Source: Andrena cerasifolii (taxonomy: Eukaryota > Arthropoda > Insecta > Hymenoptera > Andrenidae). Taken from it: 64,000 nucleotides of DNA. The stretch covers positions 3,224,001-3,288,000 of the forward strand of contig NC_135129.1 in NCBI RefSeq assembly GCF_050908995.1, read 5' to 3'. This document shows, one piece after another, positions 24,194 through 36,564 of the stretch. Within the stretch, counting starts at the first letter, position 1. Each line of letters opens with the position of its first letter. Both the position numbers and the translations under genes were made by a program. The notes beneath the pieces were generated by a model, which had not been told where the DNA came from, searched no databases, and saw only the letters and a program-made list of their open reading frames with translations.

Positions 24194-24545
24194 CAGTGCC
24201 GTGTTAAGGTAGAGGCGAAAGAGGCTGCCGCCTCAGGGCCCCGGGGCTGACCCCTGAAAAATTGGAAAATTAAAAAAAAGGGTTGTAAAAGCTACAGAAA
24301 ATTGAAAACGGGCCCTGCAACTGTGACAGAAAGAAAATAACGAATAGGCACATCAAAATTAAAATATTAAAATAGAGCCCTTTTTCGTGGAACGCATTTC
24401 GCGTTTAATATTATTTATTTAATTGTTTTAATACTTATTCCCTTGGCGTCTTAGCGCAGCATTTTTATTTTGTTTAGTTTAGAATAAGTTAGGGGGCCCC
24501 ATATGAGACTCGCCTCAGGCCCCCGCAAACGATAAGACGGCACGG
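24194..24545. mobile_element. non-autonomous hAT-type element with 8-bp target duplication
   Basis: A perfect 8-bp repeat, ATGTATAG, occurs at 24186-24193 and 24546-24553. The left end is CAGTGCCGTGT and the right end is the complement of CCGTGCCGTCT. Subterminal GGCCCCGGGGC and GGGGGCCCC blocks are present. It is 352 bp long. The CAGTG start and 8-bp duplication identify hAT. There is no transposase. Confidence 0.85.
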
Positions 24546-24720
24546 ATGTATAGTGTAATACTTCGCAACTAAATTTCAAACACGTAATCACTGTGCGGTG
24601 GCAATTGGTCGCTAATCACTCTATTACCAATGCGACCACTTTATAACAAACCGATGTATTAAAAGAAATCTTTCGAATCGTAATACTTCTAAATAGATAA
24701 GTTCCTTGCCTTGCCCTACC

Positions 24721-24961
24721 CAGTGGCGCCCTCAGGACTTAATCTTGAGGGGAGCCGAGTGGAACGAATAAAAATATTTCCAATGCGAATTCAATAAAAT
24801 TCATCGGGCGATTATACAAATTTATTTAAAGAATAAAATCCAGCTTTCCTTTCTTTTTACAAAGCTCTTAAATTACTTCGGTCGCGGTAACATTACTCTC
24901 CTTTTTCCTTTTTCTTCGGGGGCTGCCAGGGCCCCTTTTACTCCCTCTGGGTGCGCCACCA
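24721..24961. mobile_element. probable hAT-like element without visible target duplication
   Basis: The left end CAGTGGCGCCCTCAGG is mirrored by a right end containing CCTCTGGGTGCGCCACC. Flanking 8-mers do not match (GCCCTACC against TTCTCGAA), so the insertion is old or the right end is misplaced by a few bases. Confidence 0.5.
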
Positions 24962-25655
24962 TTCTCGAAAACGAAGTGTAAATATCGACTTAAATGTTCC
25001 GACGAGAAAAGGGAGTAGTTGTTTAATTGTTACCACAAAGCGTCATTATATAGAACTTTTGTTTAAGTTTCCACGACCGTGGAACATTCCTCGTTACAAG
25101 TGTTCGCCGGTGCGCGCGGCAAAGCAAAGCACGAATGCGAGCGCTTGAAGGGGGGCGCGCTGGTAAATTTCGCACGGGTAGACGAAAGAATTAACAGTAT
25201 AAATCATCCAAGTGTCCTAATAGAACTCGCCGGGAACAGAGATAAATCATGGGGCGAGCAGGTAGAGGCGCGGAAGAGCGGCTGAGCGAACGTGGTGGGA
25301 CGATTAAAAATTCCCGTTACAGAAGAAACGAGCTTTGAATATTTTTATGGTGACATAACTGCGCGCTGCGAAATTCTTCTAACAAATGCACAGGAATCGC
25401 GCGGCGCTGGATGGCTCTCCGACTTTCGCCCAGGATTGCGTAATATCGCGCGCGTTACAGTCGAAGGCACATTTTTAAGTGGAGTCGAAGGCAGGTAACT
25501 CGACTCCATTCCACTTTTGTAAAGTTTCATGCTGGGGACTTATCAGGCTGAACGGAAGGGACAAGGGTATGGACGAATTGCACGTTTGGAGGTGTCAGTG
25601 GTCGGACGACAGTGGTCTAAGCACGTGGAAGAACCACGGAGATTTAATAATTATT
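24962..25655. other. CpG-rich block without a supported gene
   Basis: From 25060 to 25500 the sequence is rich in GCGCG words. Overlapping frames of 60-70 codons are open in several frames, as expected from base composition. It is possibly regulatory. Confidence 0.35.
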
Positions 25656-25657
25656 TA

Positions 25658-25850
25658 CAGTGGCTCAAATTAATATTCGGACACTTTTTAAAATCGCATA
25701 ACTTTTTTAGAATTGGTCCAAACAACTTGAGTTTTTTTGAGAAGCTAGAAGGATTAGTTTGCTGACTGACGCGTTTCGTCGTTTTGAAACAAAATGTATT
25801 CGGTTGGAATAGCGAAAAGAATAGTAAAGGTCGATTTTTGAACTTTTTTT
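25658..25850. repeat. possible mariner/Tc1-type single terminus
   Basis: TA is followed by CAGTGGCTCAAATTAATATT and CGGACAC, a form typical of mariner-like ends in insects. I could not find the opposite end, so this may be a one-ended remnant. Confidence 0.3.
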
Positions 25851-28800
25851 TGTGAGCTTGTAATGAAAATTCAAAAACCCCGTTTGTAGATTGCAGTAAG
25901 TTGTATACGTGCCTAAAACTTCATGAAAATCGGTTAACGTTGCTCCGAGCTACAAACGTTTAAAGATCGCAGAATAAGGTCGAGAATCGCTGATTTCGGG
26001 AATTTTCGCTATTCTCCATCACCGAAATCGTAGAGGGAAGGTTCCTCCTCTTCAAGCAAGGCTGAGCCAATCAGGCATTTTGGCGCCTCCCAAAAATCAG
26101 ATGTCTTGTCCACCTTTGACATCGAAAAGGTGGACAAGACCAGAAGTCAATGAGCTCGCGAATAGTACGGTTCGGTGTTTTTGATGAGGTCAGCGTTCGG
26201 ACCATCAGCACAAGCAGAGCTAAACTTCTCAGATCATCGTTCAGATCAGAATCGACACGTAACAATTTAAACAGTCAGCCAATATTAATTTGGCGGGTGA
26301 TAGATCGTCCGGCTTATACGCGTACCAACCGGTGAATCGAGCCTTACAACCTCGAAAGCAAAATACGATAATTTTCACGCGTGTGCCGTGCGAACAGTTG
26401 CCGCTCGTATACTCCCAAAATTGAAGAAAAAGTACCCGATGCTCGCAGCAGTATAAACCACCAAATGTGTTCATTATCGCCCGGTACAAAGTTGCGCTTA
26501 TGTGGTCACACTCCCACGCATACCAGGGCTTTAAAGCACTATATTCAAACCTTGGATTCTTGATTTATTGACAAGACACTCAGGAGTCCTAGCAAGTTTG
26601 CCCCCTGCTATTTTTACGATTTCACTGCACGCGACTGTATCCTCAAGGTTATCGCCTTACACGGCACTTGAAAGGGTGCCAGGTCTGGCTACATCTCTGT
26701 AAGGTACTATAAATGTGTCTAGGTAGTGATTCCTCGTAGCCATAGGAAAGGTTAGGGTTAGGGAGCAGCCTTACGTTGCATTGACTCGAAGGCAAGCACA
26801 ATGCCCTAAAGGATATGGAAACGAAACAGGGCAGGCAAGGTTGCCTTCTGGTAAGGGGGTTGTGATGAATCATAGGGCACCTACCCCAGAACCGTCTAAG
26901 AGCCAGCTCGCCCAGAGGTTTCACTGCCGACACACGCGTGTTTGCAAATATATTCAGACACGAGGGCCTACTCTTCTACCCGGGCGAAAGAGAGCTGAAG
27001 CCAGCAGGGGTTTATGTTTATCCCAAAGCATGCGCGGCCACGTGCAAGAGCCTCCTGGAAAAGTCGTTCAGATTGATCTGCCACCCCTAGCCGGCCTCCA
27101 GGAAAGTAACCTTACTGTGACCTAATTTTGCTGCTCGGGCAGTTCCGGGCCGCTCAATCAAAAATAATTTTACGAGTCGAGAAGTCGTTAGCGATCCGGT
27201 GAATCGTTGCGAAGCCATGAATCGCCCCGGTGCTGGCTGCCCGCGGCCCGATATTTCGAAGCGGACGGGAGCGCGTTTTGTTCGTGTGAAAAAGAGAATA
27301 CCGAATAAGAAACTTAGAAAGTAGGTATATAGGATACTTTTTATCCATCGATTATTTAATACTTTTGTTGTTTTTATTCGCTAGACAGAGTTTATGTAGT
27401 GTGTATTTTGGAAAATAAAAGTGTATAACACAGTGTCGTAAAAATTATGCTTGTTTCTGTTATCTGTATGACTTTTGTGTTTTACTACATCTCAGGTTCT
27501 TCAACTTTGCCCAGGTACCCCTGCTCGCAAAGTAGGTTGAAACATTCGGTGCATTTGTTCTGATGCGATTGGTACCTTTTAATAATCCCTCTAACATGTA
27601 TCACTGGCAAATGTTGACACCAAGTAGCTTCTCTTTGACTATGAATCGCTTGAAAGTTATGAGGAAATATTGGATCAGTTCCGTCACTAGTATCCACTCC
27701 AATCACATTATGTAAGCTTGATGAATGATGACGATCTCTTGTGTCGAAGATCGTGTAAAAGCTAGCGCAGAATCTACGGATGTCGAGATAAAACTCGTTA
27801 TCGGGGTGATCGACTTAATAACGGCCGAGCGCCTTTTCCATCATGGGATGTTTTAGCTTTTAGAGGCGGCACGAGAAAGGTGATGTAATTAATGAATTTC
27901 GCGATGAACATTTTTCCCTGGGGTGCCGCTCTGGAAACCACCTGTAATTTCACGTGAAAAGAGTTACATACACTGCAGTTAATTTAACGTCATACTTTAT
28001 GGCTGCGCATTTACGTCGCGCCAAGTTTTGCCCCCGAGATAGAATACTAAAGTAGTGCCAGGGCGCAATCGTGCGATGCTATAGGAAATTACGGTAAAAA
28101 TCGCGTGGCAATTTTTTACTTAACATCTGCCGAATTACAACAGTGCGAAATCCAAGACTTTCAATTTATTCAAATTTTAATTTCGTAGAAAATGATCGAA
28201 TTTTCTGAAATCAGCGGAAATATTAACAAAGATATTCGAACCCGCAAGTTTTAATGTATAGCCAGTTTCCTGAATGCCTCACTTTTCTTTAAAAAAATAA
28301 CGCAGTCAGTGTAAATAGGCTGTTAAGTTCAGATATTTCTTTGCGAATTGTAGCTAAGATTATTTTATAATTTATAGAAAGGTGAAACTGCAAATGTGAA
28401 TTTATTATTAGAAATCGCTTATCGCTTGACATTAAAAATGATTTTTGTGAGAACTTCACTTACAAGTGTTTGAGAATGTATTTATATTTGCGATGGATTT
28501 AATGTTAGATAGATTATGTTTATAATATAGTTATTTATCATTTTCGACAGTTGTGTTTTTTATAACTGAATTTGATATGCAGTTGGACAATATGGACTTC
28601 AATTCCAATTTTTTTTCAACCTTTCATAGTAGTAAATCTCTAATAAATCTCAGACAATAATAAAAAAAAGATGTGAGATGAAATATATATTTAAAACAAA
28701 ATACAAAATATAGAACAACGGAAGTACAATACTGCAATCCGTATTTTAAATGACCTATCTAGCATTTGAAAATATCCGAGAAAACTGAAGTTTTATTATT

Positions 28801-30933
28801 TTTATTTGTGCCGTCTTTTTAAACAAAATAAATTAAATAAATTAGGCACTGTTTCTAGATTTCTACGAAGCACGTAGGGTTTTCTAACTTTACTTGAAAG
28901 GTAAAAAATGCGTGGAACTTCAAATATATTTTCAAGGTTTCTTGAAAAATGAACAAATGCTAGATAGGACATTTTAATTAAGCAGGGCAGAATAGCATAA
29001 AATATTTCTATAAATCTTATGATTCTTGAACGACTTCAATTGTTTGTGAAAACATATTATTTATGTACCTCTTAAACGAAACTTGTAACTTCCGATAACA
29101 ATTGAAAGAGAATACTAACATAATATAATAAAACTTTTTTTTTTATAAAAACACAACATTGCAGGCGTATGCTGATCTTATACAGAAGCTACAATTTTGA
29201 AAAAATTGCGCTGCATGTTTAAAACAATTTTTGAAAGCAAACGAGTTTCAGTAAAAGTTTGTAAAAAACATAAGCCTTTTAATTTTTAATATTTTTAGCT
29301 AAAAATTGATGGTTATACTCTTGGGATATGCTATTTTAATAAAAAGAAAAATTGAATCAACAAAATATTTAGTAAATAAAAGTCCCCTTACTCGAGAAGC
29401 GTCTCTATCTGTAGAAGATTCATGAAATTACTACTACATAACTCGAGTACACAGTACCATTTTCAATTATGCCTGAAAAATATGTTACCTCAAAGTCAAA
29501 TTTTGGGTCATTTTGACCTAGAGCAACAACCGAGGGTTAAGCACCATTATTATGTTGCAAAACTACAACTCATCAACCTACACAAGTATAGAATAATCAC
29601 AATGAAATATGTTTCCTTCTCACCAAATCCAGATAGGGGTGCAAATACCATCACCCTTATAACTTGGGACTGAATTATCTGATCTGCCTCTTCCTTCCAC
29701 CAATATATTAAAAATTTTATTTTACAATCAATGCCACCTATAACTCAGTTTCAGAAAACTATGGGGCTGCCCCCTTTCCGCAGCGAACTCCTCAATTTAT
29801 GATATCATTACACAGCCCCCGCTGCATTCAGTACCCCTACTTTTTCAATACCCCGAACTGTACGCGACAATGGTGAGCGAGACAATAAAATTCGAAATGA
29901 AAACAGCCCCGTCAGTAACACGGGGATGTATGCGAGCGCAGCCCTTCGATTCTTCCCGGTCGCTTCTTGGATGACCGCGGAGAAGCGGTTCGGTGAAACG
30001 ATATTTCAACGGTATCGAGTGCACGTCGCGTGGGTCCATTTGCAGTTTCCGATGTAAACGTAGTTCAGCGAGTTATCCGACTGCTATGGAGATATCGAGC
30101 TGTTGAAAGAGGGATCGAATGGTACCGCGGCCCGACCGTGTAGTTGACGTAACCTGCTTCGCGGATAAGCCTTTGTAACGCTTTAATGGCTCGGCGTTGG
30201 TGTTCGACACGGGAAGAAAAAACGGGGCTGGCGAGGGGGTGGTAGCGATTATTTTGCCTCTCCTCGCTAGAGAGGGAGTCTCCCGGATTGCGAGGAAAAC
30301 TGAATTCCCCTGGTAATGAGGCCAACTCGTGTTCCCCCCGCCGTTCTCCCTTCGCCGTCGTTTCGGTCTCGATTCTTTCGGGCTTGTTCGTTCCTCCCCC
30401 TTTTATTTTTCTTTTTTTAATTATGCGAATGGACGCGCCGCGCGGCTCCAGAACGGGTTCGGCGTTCCTTTCGCGATCACCGTTACGCTGATGACCCGCG
30501 GACCCCGATTCTGTGCGTTGCCGGCTTCAATGCGGACCTTTACTACTGGCAAGTAATAGAGCCCCGGTGACTGCAGTTCTGCGCATCGGTTTCGCCCCGC
30601 AGATGATCATTGATAATAGGTGCATTCGCTCGCGCGTTCGCTTGCTTGGTCGTTCGCGTTCGCCTTTTTCCTCTTTAACGTGAATGCCGGCACGACACTT
30701 GTTTAATGTCTTTCACAGCCGAGCAACAGGGAAATTCGTGGTGCGCGCAACTTGAAGTGCCACGGCAATTTCGGGTGCTTTGTTGGACCTGTTTCTGCTA
30801 TCGATTCTTATCGAGCAGTTTGGATGTGACTTTGGGATGCGGCTGAACGAAAGGAACGTTTTTGTTTACAAAAGTCGTAAGGTGTTGGGGAAATTAATAC
30901 AGGCTATACTTGTAGAACACGGTGGTTAGGTTC
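25851..30933. other. long gene-free stretch
   Basis: No exon is supported. There is a moderately GC-rich stretch at 26590-27280 with several open frames up to 114 codons and no recognisable product. 27330 holds GGATACTTTTTATCC, a repeat phrase also at 18168. An AT-rich desert runs from 28100 to 29750. A CpG-rich block at 29860-30800 may be regulatory. Confidence 0.45.
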
Positions 30934-31333
30934 TTAAGGTTATACCTAGTCAGGCGGCCGAAGAGAGGCGAATGTTTGTGAATTTTTTTTGAAAAATCGG
31001 AAGCATAAATTCTTACAGAACTTTTTGCAATTAAAAGAGCAACATTTAAAGAACATTTGGTAATTTTTTCGTAGAAAAGTATTTACGTTTATAATAAAAT
31101 TAAGAGCGACATCCAAGAAGCCCCAAAACTACTTTTTAAAAAGGCTTCTTGGATGTCGCTTTTAATTTTATTATGAACGTAAATATTTTTCTACGAAAAA
31201 ATTACCAAATGTTCCTTAAATGTTGCTCTTTTAATTGCAAAAAGTTCTGTAAGAATATATGCTTCCGCTTTTTCAAAAAAAATTCACGAACATTCGCCTC
31301 TTTTCGGCCGGCTGACTAGGTATAACCCCTTAA
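30934..31333 (-). mobile_element. TTAA foldback element, copy 4 (~400 bp)
   Basis: TTAA is present at 30934 and 31330. The left terminus reads GGTTATACCTAG, two G short of the consensus. The loop is AAAACTACTTTTTAAAAAGG, opposite in polarity to copies 1-3, so the element is inverted. Together with ~230 bp of downstream flank it is duplicated at 41538. Confidence 0.87.
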
Positions 31334-31363
31334 GAAACGAAAAGGAAAGACGCCACCGATCAA

Positions 31364-31595
31364 AGAAGCAAAAGCTTTAGACATAAAAGAATGAACCATT
31401 TTGGTAGTTTTTTTAACCGTTACTTCTGTCAAGATTATCTAAGAAACTAATTTCGATACAATAATGAGCATAGAGAAGTACAACACTTTCTCTCCGATCC
31501 CTTTTTTCCATTTCGCCTAAGCGGTCTACAGCTCATTCTGTTTACCTAAACATACACACGATCATTCCCGCGTCATTTTCCAATTCAACGTGGCA
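31364..31595. repeat. 232-bp segment duplicated at 41937-42168
   Basis: The segment runs from AGAAGCAAAAGCTTTAGACA to CAATTCAACGTGGCA and is repeated with about ten differences, at the same length, ~10.6 kb downstream. In both places it follows a TTAA foldback in the same orientation, so element and flank were copied together. Copy 4 has ~30 extra bases between the element and this segment. No gene is recognised in it. Confidence 0.85.
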
Positions 31596-31603
31596 AAATG
31601 GCG

Positions 31604-31672
31604 GCTATTTAAAGTTGAAATCCTGATTTTATTCGCGTGATTTTTGCACGAAAAAATCAGGAGTTAAACGTA
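31604..31672. repeat. small inverted repeat related to the centre of the 33752 element
   Basis: GCGGCTATTTAAAGTTGAAA and TCCTGATTTT are followed by a short spacer and AAAATCAGGAGTTAAACG. The same phrase, GCGGCTATTCAAAGTTGAAG...TCCTGATT, forms the inner arms of the nested foldback at 33752-34058. The repeat lies immediately after the duplicated segment. Confidence 0.6.
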
Positions 31673-33619
31673 TTGTACATTAATGTTAAATAATGCACAC
31701 TTTATTTCATCTTCTTCATCGCTGTAAGTAATAAAGAATTTTCTTCATTGCGAAACTTTTCTTACATAATATTCTTTCGAACCCTGCGGTTCTTTCAGTG
31801 GAAGGATCTGTATTTAGAAAACAGAGTTACTATTGCTCGGTGAAGTGTATGCCTTCCTCTGTGCTCTTTGGGGTAAAATTTTGAATTTTAGAATCTCCAA
31901 AATAGAAAGCCTGAAGCCTCAAACAGGTCTTCAATCTCATTTTAACGGTGTCCTTCATTGAGTTAACACTGGTAACCCAGTTGGGGATATCAGAGCACGG
32001 CATAACGCGGACGGGGGAAAACGAGTAGGGTCGCCAGGAATGTTTTGAGATGGGAACGATATATGTAAAAAATGCGAGGGGAAAAAAGCCATTGCGGGTA
32101 GCAGTAACCTGTGCGTGTTTTGATTTTCGCGAGAAATTTTATCCGCGTACTCGTTAAGCATACATGCAGACGCGGTTTATCCACTGGATATTGCCGTTTT
32201 TGTTGTGCAATTTGTATCCGCGGGGCGGCGGATAGTTGCAGCGAACGAAAATATGATTGTTAATCTTCGTAAGCATCCCTTGTTTTTTTTTTACGTATTC
32301 TATTCTACATGGAGAATGTTATACCGTGATAATTGATTCTTTTTTTATGTTCATCTATTTTTTGTGGAAACAGACGCTCGCTCATACATACCTACGTGAA
32401 AGGATGTGCATGCTCGTGTTTTGACACGCTGGCGGACGATGATGCACAAGCGGCTTTGTTCTACTCGATGTTTCGATACCAGTTTGGTTTTACTTTCGAA
32501 CAAAAATGTTCACATTTCCATGAGAATCGCCATACATATGGATGTCGACTAACATGCTGCTCCATTTTTCTTTTCTCCACCTGCCACCGCTATTTCTCTG
32601 GTATTTAAGCGAAAAGGAATTAAGGGGTGAGGTTTGCGGAATGGTAAACCTTTTAAACAGAGAGTTTTTTAATGGAACTTTGAAATTAAGATTCGAAGAT
32701 AGACTTTCACTTGTAGGAGAAAAATAGGAATGTTAACGTCAACAGCGATGAAAGAATGAAAAGAAGGTGATGCTCCGTGTTTTGTAAAGTTATAATAGAC
32801 CATGAAACTGTCGTTTCTGAAAGGTATTGTATCAGTAAATTAAAAACTGACGAGGGAACTTTCTGAATGTAAAAATTGCAATTTTTTTAATTTAGCAGAA
32901 ATAAAAAATACGTCTCTTTTAGATTTTTGTGCTTAACATATTTCAAGGAGAAAAAAAATGGGCACTTCGATAGTGTCCCTTAGCTATAAAAGTAGTGAAT
33001 GAGGAACTCGACAGCACTTTTTCCCAGATTTGATATTTTAATTCACTTACAATAATCGTTTAAAAATTATACCGCTTGATTAATTTTGTTATGACCATCG
33101 TCGTCTTGCTTTAGCACTCTGCGAAGATTCGTTTCGAGGTGCATGAAATGGATGAAGACAAGATACGATCACTTCCAGGGAAAGTTTGCGGAATTAATTT
33201 TGGCAGTCGATGTACCAAACGAGGTTCGTCGAGTAACAGACGTTCTGCCTAGTTACACACGCGTAACACACTTAGGGCCCTTTAGCCATTACTGTGCATT
33301 TTGATGCGACCGCCATCCCGTGAAAATTATAGCAAAGGAACAATAGGCTAGCCATTTCCATTTTAGCCTGTCGGCGGCGCATTAGCTTGCCCGGTCCTAA
33401 AACCATCTACCCAGAAACTCGAGGCGTATTTTCGCTGAACGTGTTACTTGCAGGGCTGCACATCCAACTTCCCATTTTTCAGCAGTTTTACGGATCACGA
33501 AGTGGGTAACAGAAAGCAACTGTTATAAATCATAACAATTTCAGTATAAAATTAATTAATGTACACCTTCATTGCTGCTTATATCAAAATGGTGAAATGG
33601 TTTTTTATTCCCAGTACCC
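31673..33619. other. non-coding stretch
   Basis: Open frames of 60-90 codons around 31955-32727 have no recognisable product. Nothing else is supported. Confidence 0.5.
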
Positions 33620-34275
33620 TAAAAACTTTTCACTTAAAACAGCAACATTTAAAGAACATTTGGTAATTTTTTTGTAAAAAAATATTTAGGTTTATAATAA
33701 AATTACAAGCGACATTCAAAAAGCCTTTTTAAAAAGTTGTTTCGGGGTAATCACTGCCATTCGGAACCAGATTATCTAAAATCAAAAAACAAAAAAGATT
33801 TCGTTGGTATATTATGTGTCCTCTGATTCAGGCAGGGAATTTCCGACATATTGATTTGAAACAAATTAGCGGCTATTCAAAGTTGAAGTCCTGATTGTTG
33901 CGCGAAAAATTTTATTTAAAAATCAGGACTTCAACTTTAAACAGCCGCCACTTTGTTTTAAATTAATATTTCGGAAATTACCTCAGTGGATACATTAATG
34001 TACTAACGACATCTTTTTTGTTTCTTGATTTTAGATAATCTGGTTCGGAATGGCAGTGCTCACCCCAGCACAACTTTCTAAAAAGGCTTCTCGGATGTCG
34101 CTTGTTATTTTGTTATAAACCTAAATATTTTTCCACAAAAAAATTACCAAATGTTCTTTAAACGTTGCTCTTTAAAGTGCAAAAAGTTTTGTAAAAATAT
34201 ATGCTTCCGCTTTTTCAAAAAAAATTCACAAACCTTCGCCACATTTCGGCCTCCTGACTAGGTATAACCCCTTAA
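33620..34275. mobile_element. TTAA foldback element, copy 5, expanded palindrome
   Basis: The left arm is truncated, starting near AAAACAGCAACATTTAAAG and missing the outer ~90 bases. The right arm is complete and ends CTAGGTATAACCCC then TTAA at 34272. In other copies the central loop occurs once. Here the loop is present on the left in one polarity (CCTTTTTAAAAAGTTGTTTC) and again on the right inverted (ACAACTTTCTAAAAAGG), on either side of a second foldback at 33752-34058. The whole is therefore palindromic through its centre. Confidence 0.82.
33752..34058. mobile_element. foldback element nested inside copy 5
   Basis: The termini CACTGCCATTCGGAACCAG and CTGGTTCGGAATGGCAGTG are exact inverses. 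The arms continue through ATTATCTAAAATCAA and, after a diverged zone, meet in inner arms GCGGCTATTCAAAGTTGAAG / CTTCAACTTTAAACAGCCGC around ~33890-33930. It is 307 bp with no coding sequence. The flanks (GGGGTAAT and CTCACCCC) are themselves inverted rather than direct repeats, so no normal target duplication is seen. Confidence 0.82.
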
Positions 34276-36162
34276 CGGTATAACGACTCATCCATTATAC
34301 GATTGCTTCTTGTACAATATACATAGCACGTGTGTAGAAGACTCTTCAACAAAGCACTCTGGAAGCACCCAGAGAAAGAATGCCGTGCCTATCTCGAGAG
34401 TCAGTAACGAAGCGGTAATTTCATTCCAACCGAAAGTTAGCAAGCGTCCAGGCATTGGAACACACGAATACTTGTTCCCGTGAGCGGGCAGGAAAGCGAC
34501 GTGCAGCGAGGAAAGCGGCCAGGTTCCGCGTCATCGTTATAAACTATTTACTTTAACCACAGGAAGAGTGGAGTTACACTGGGTCCTCGTCGCCATATAT
34601 CTTGCACGCGCGCGCACGTGATGTCTTCCGTTCGCCAAAAACAGGTAGGCGGGCAGGGGCGCGCGGAAATTCGTGAATCACCCCCGTGTTCAGTGTTGCT
34701 TATCCATCAGAATTATAGGCACGTATCACCACTGTCCGAATCTATCCCGCGCCGCATATTGAAGCTCGCATGCATCGACGGACACGGCTGTATGTAATAT
34801 TTTACATCCCCTTGATCCCGTCAGGGCTCGAAGTTTCTTTCGTGTTTCACGCGCCGAGCAGCTCAGGGGCGCTTGGATATTTTCCACTCAGCGTTGCGCG
34901 CCTTGCCTGTCAGATGAAATCGCGAGGAGTTTGACTAAAGACGGCGCTTCTGACGCGGGGGCTTAAAAGAAGCGGAAAAGCAGCCATTGAAATTCAGGCT
35001 GAAGTGTTCGCCGTGCCCCAATTTACCGAGTTCCGAATTCCTCTCGGAATTTCATCTTCAGATCGGATTTCGATAGTCAATTAACTTGGGAATTCTTTTC
35101 AGAATTAATCTCGGTCCTTTCGGTGGCTGGCATTGCCCTTTCCCTTCGTATTGGAAATTGTTAACAAGCTTCGTTCGATTTGGCTTTTTAAAACGTAAAA
35201 CGATGTACGGAGAGGAGAGCAGTAATTAATGGCTCTAATATTGTGACTTCAGTTAACGATAAAACTTTAAATGCTGGCATGTAGAGTGTAGATACTCTGT
35301 TCTGATTTTTCGAAAGTGTTTTGTCGTGATCGATGGTTCTGAAGTGAAATTTGGTGCCTGGGCTAGCGGAAAAATAATTGTACCATCAGAAATAATTCGA
35401 TCGGTTTTAATTGCGTCATAATTAAAATTTACAATGGTTTCGACTTAACGAGTATGCCAGGTAGGATGGGCTGCGTTTGTCATTAATTGTAGAGCCGTGC
35501 ATCCATTCTGAATAATTACCGAGAATGCTGATAATTAAATATCGTTAATACATGTTGCAACAGACGTCGACAGTTCTTACTAGTTTACTAATTATCGTAA
35601 AACACGCCTGTCTCCTTCGTCGACTATAATTGCGAACACATTTTTGTAAAAGTTTGTAGGAGAACAAAGTGGGAAAAATATATGTGCCGGTGATTATGAA
35701 AGTGGTGTAAGATACAAATACCCTGAAAATTGAGATTTCTCTTATTTTATATTACATTGATTTATATTTCAAAATTATGAATGAATTATTGGAAAATAGC
35801 CGTGAAGCAAGCAATGACACGATAGTTTCGTGTTCATTTCGATAGTGGCAGAAGTCATTTGTTCTGTAATTACGTATTTTTGTATTCAAATGTGAAAGTT
35901 CATTCTGTGCTGTCCAGATAAACAACTCTTATTACGGGTCAGAACTGACCCGGTTTTACTGATAGATTCGTGGTAAATTCTATACAAATACCTATATGAT
36001 GTACAGATAATAGAACGTTCGAATAACAGATCGGGTTTCGTATTCGCGTTTGGGTAAGAGTCCATTGTAGCTAGAACAAACAGAAACCATTATCTCAACA
36101 TCCAGCGTAGCGCACGAAAGCAAAACGGCTACACCTCCTCTGATTTCTCAGAATTGCGACAC
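34276..36162. other. gene-free stretch with a CpG-rich block
   Basis: 34470-34960 is GC- and CpG-rich with no recognisable exon. The remainder is AT-rich. A hairpin CGGGTCAGAACTGACCCG (8-bp stem) sits at 35935-35952. It resembles the subterminal palindromes of the TTAA elements at 8792 and 51667, but no element ends are visible. Confidence 0.45.
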
Positions 36163-36564
36163 TTAAGGGGTTATGCCTAGTCAGGCGGTCGAAAAGAGGC
36201 GAATATTTGTGAATTTTTTTTGAAGAAGCGAAAGCAAATATTTTTACAGAACTTTTTGCGCTTAAAAGAGCAACAGTTAAAGAACATTTGGTAATTTTTT
36301 CGTAGAAAAATATTTACGTTTATAATAAAATTAAGAGCGACATCCAAGAAGCCCCAAAACAACTTTTTAAAAATGCTTCTTGGATGTCGCATGTTATTTT
36401 ATTATAAACGTAAATATTTTTTTACGAAAAAATTACCAAATGTTCTTTAAACGTTGCTCTTTAAAGTGCAAAAAGTTCTGTAAGGATATTTGCTTTCGCT
36501 TCTTCAAAAAAAATTCACAAATATTCGCCTCTTTTCGACCGCCTGACTAGGCATAACCCCTTAA
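36163..36564 (-). mobile_element. TTAA foldback element, copy 6 (~402 bp)
   Basis: TTAA is present at 36163 and 36561, and both ends are complete (GGGGTTATGCCTAGTCAGGC). Loop polarity is reversed relative to copies 1-3. The right arm carries the CACTTTAAAGAGCAACG variant also seen in copies 3 and 5. The 71-codon - strand frame across it is an arm artefact. Confidence 0.88.

Noticed and set aside
26755..26770. Telomere-like GTTAGGGTTAGGG
   Set aside because: Only about two units, in unique sequence. Insect telomeres are usually TTAGG arrays.
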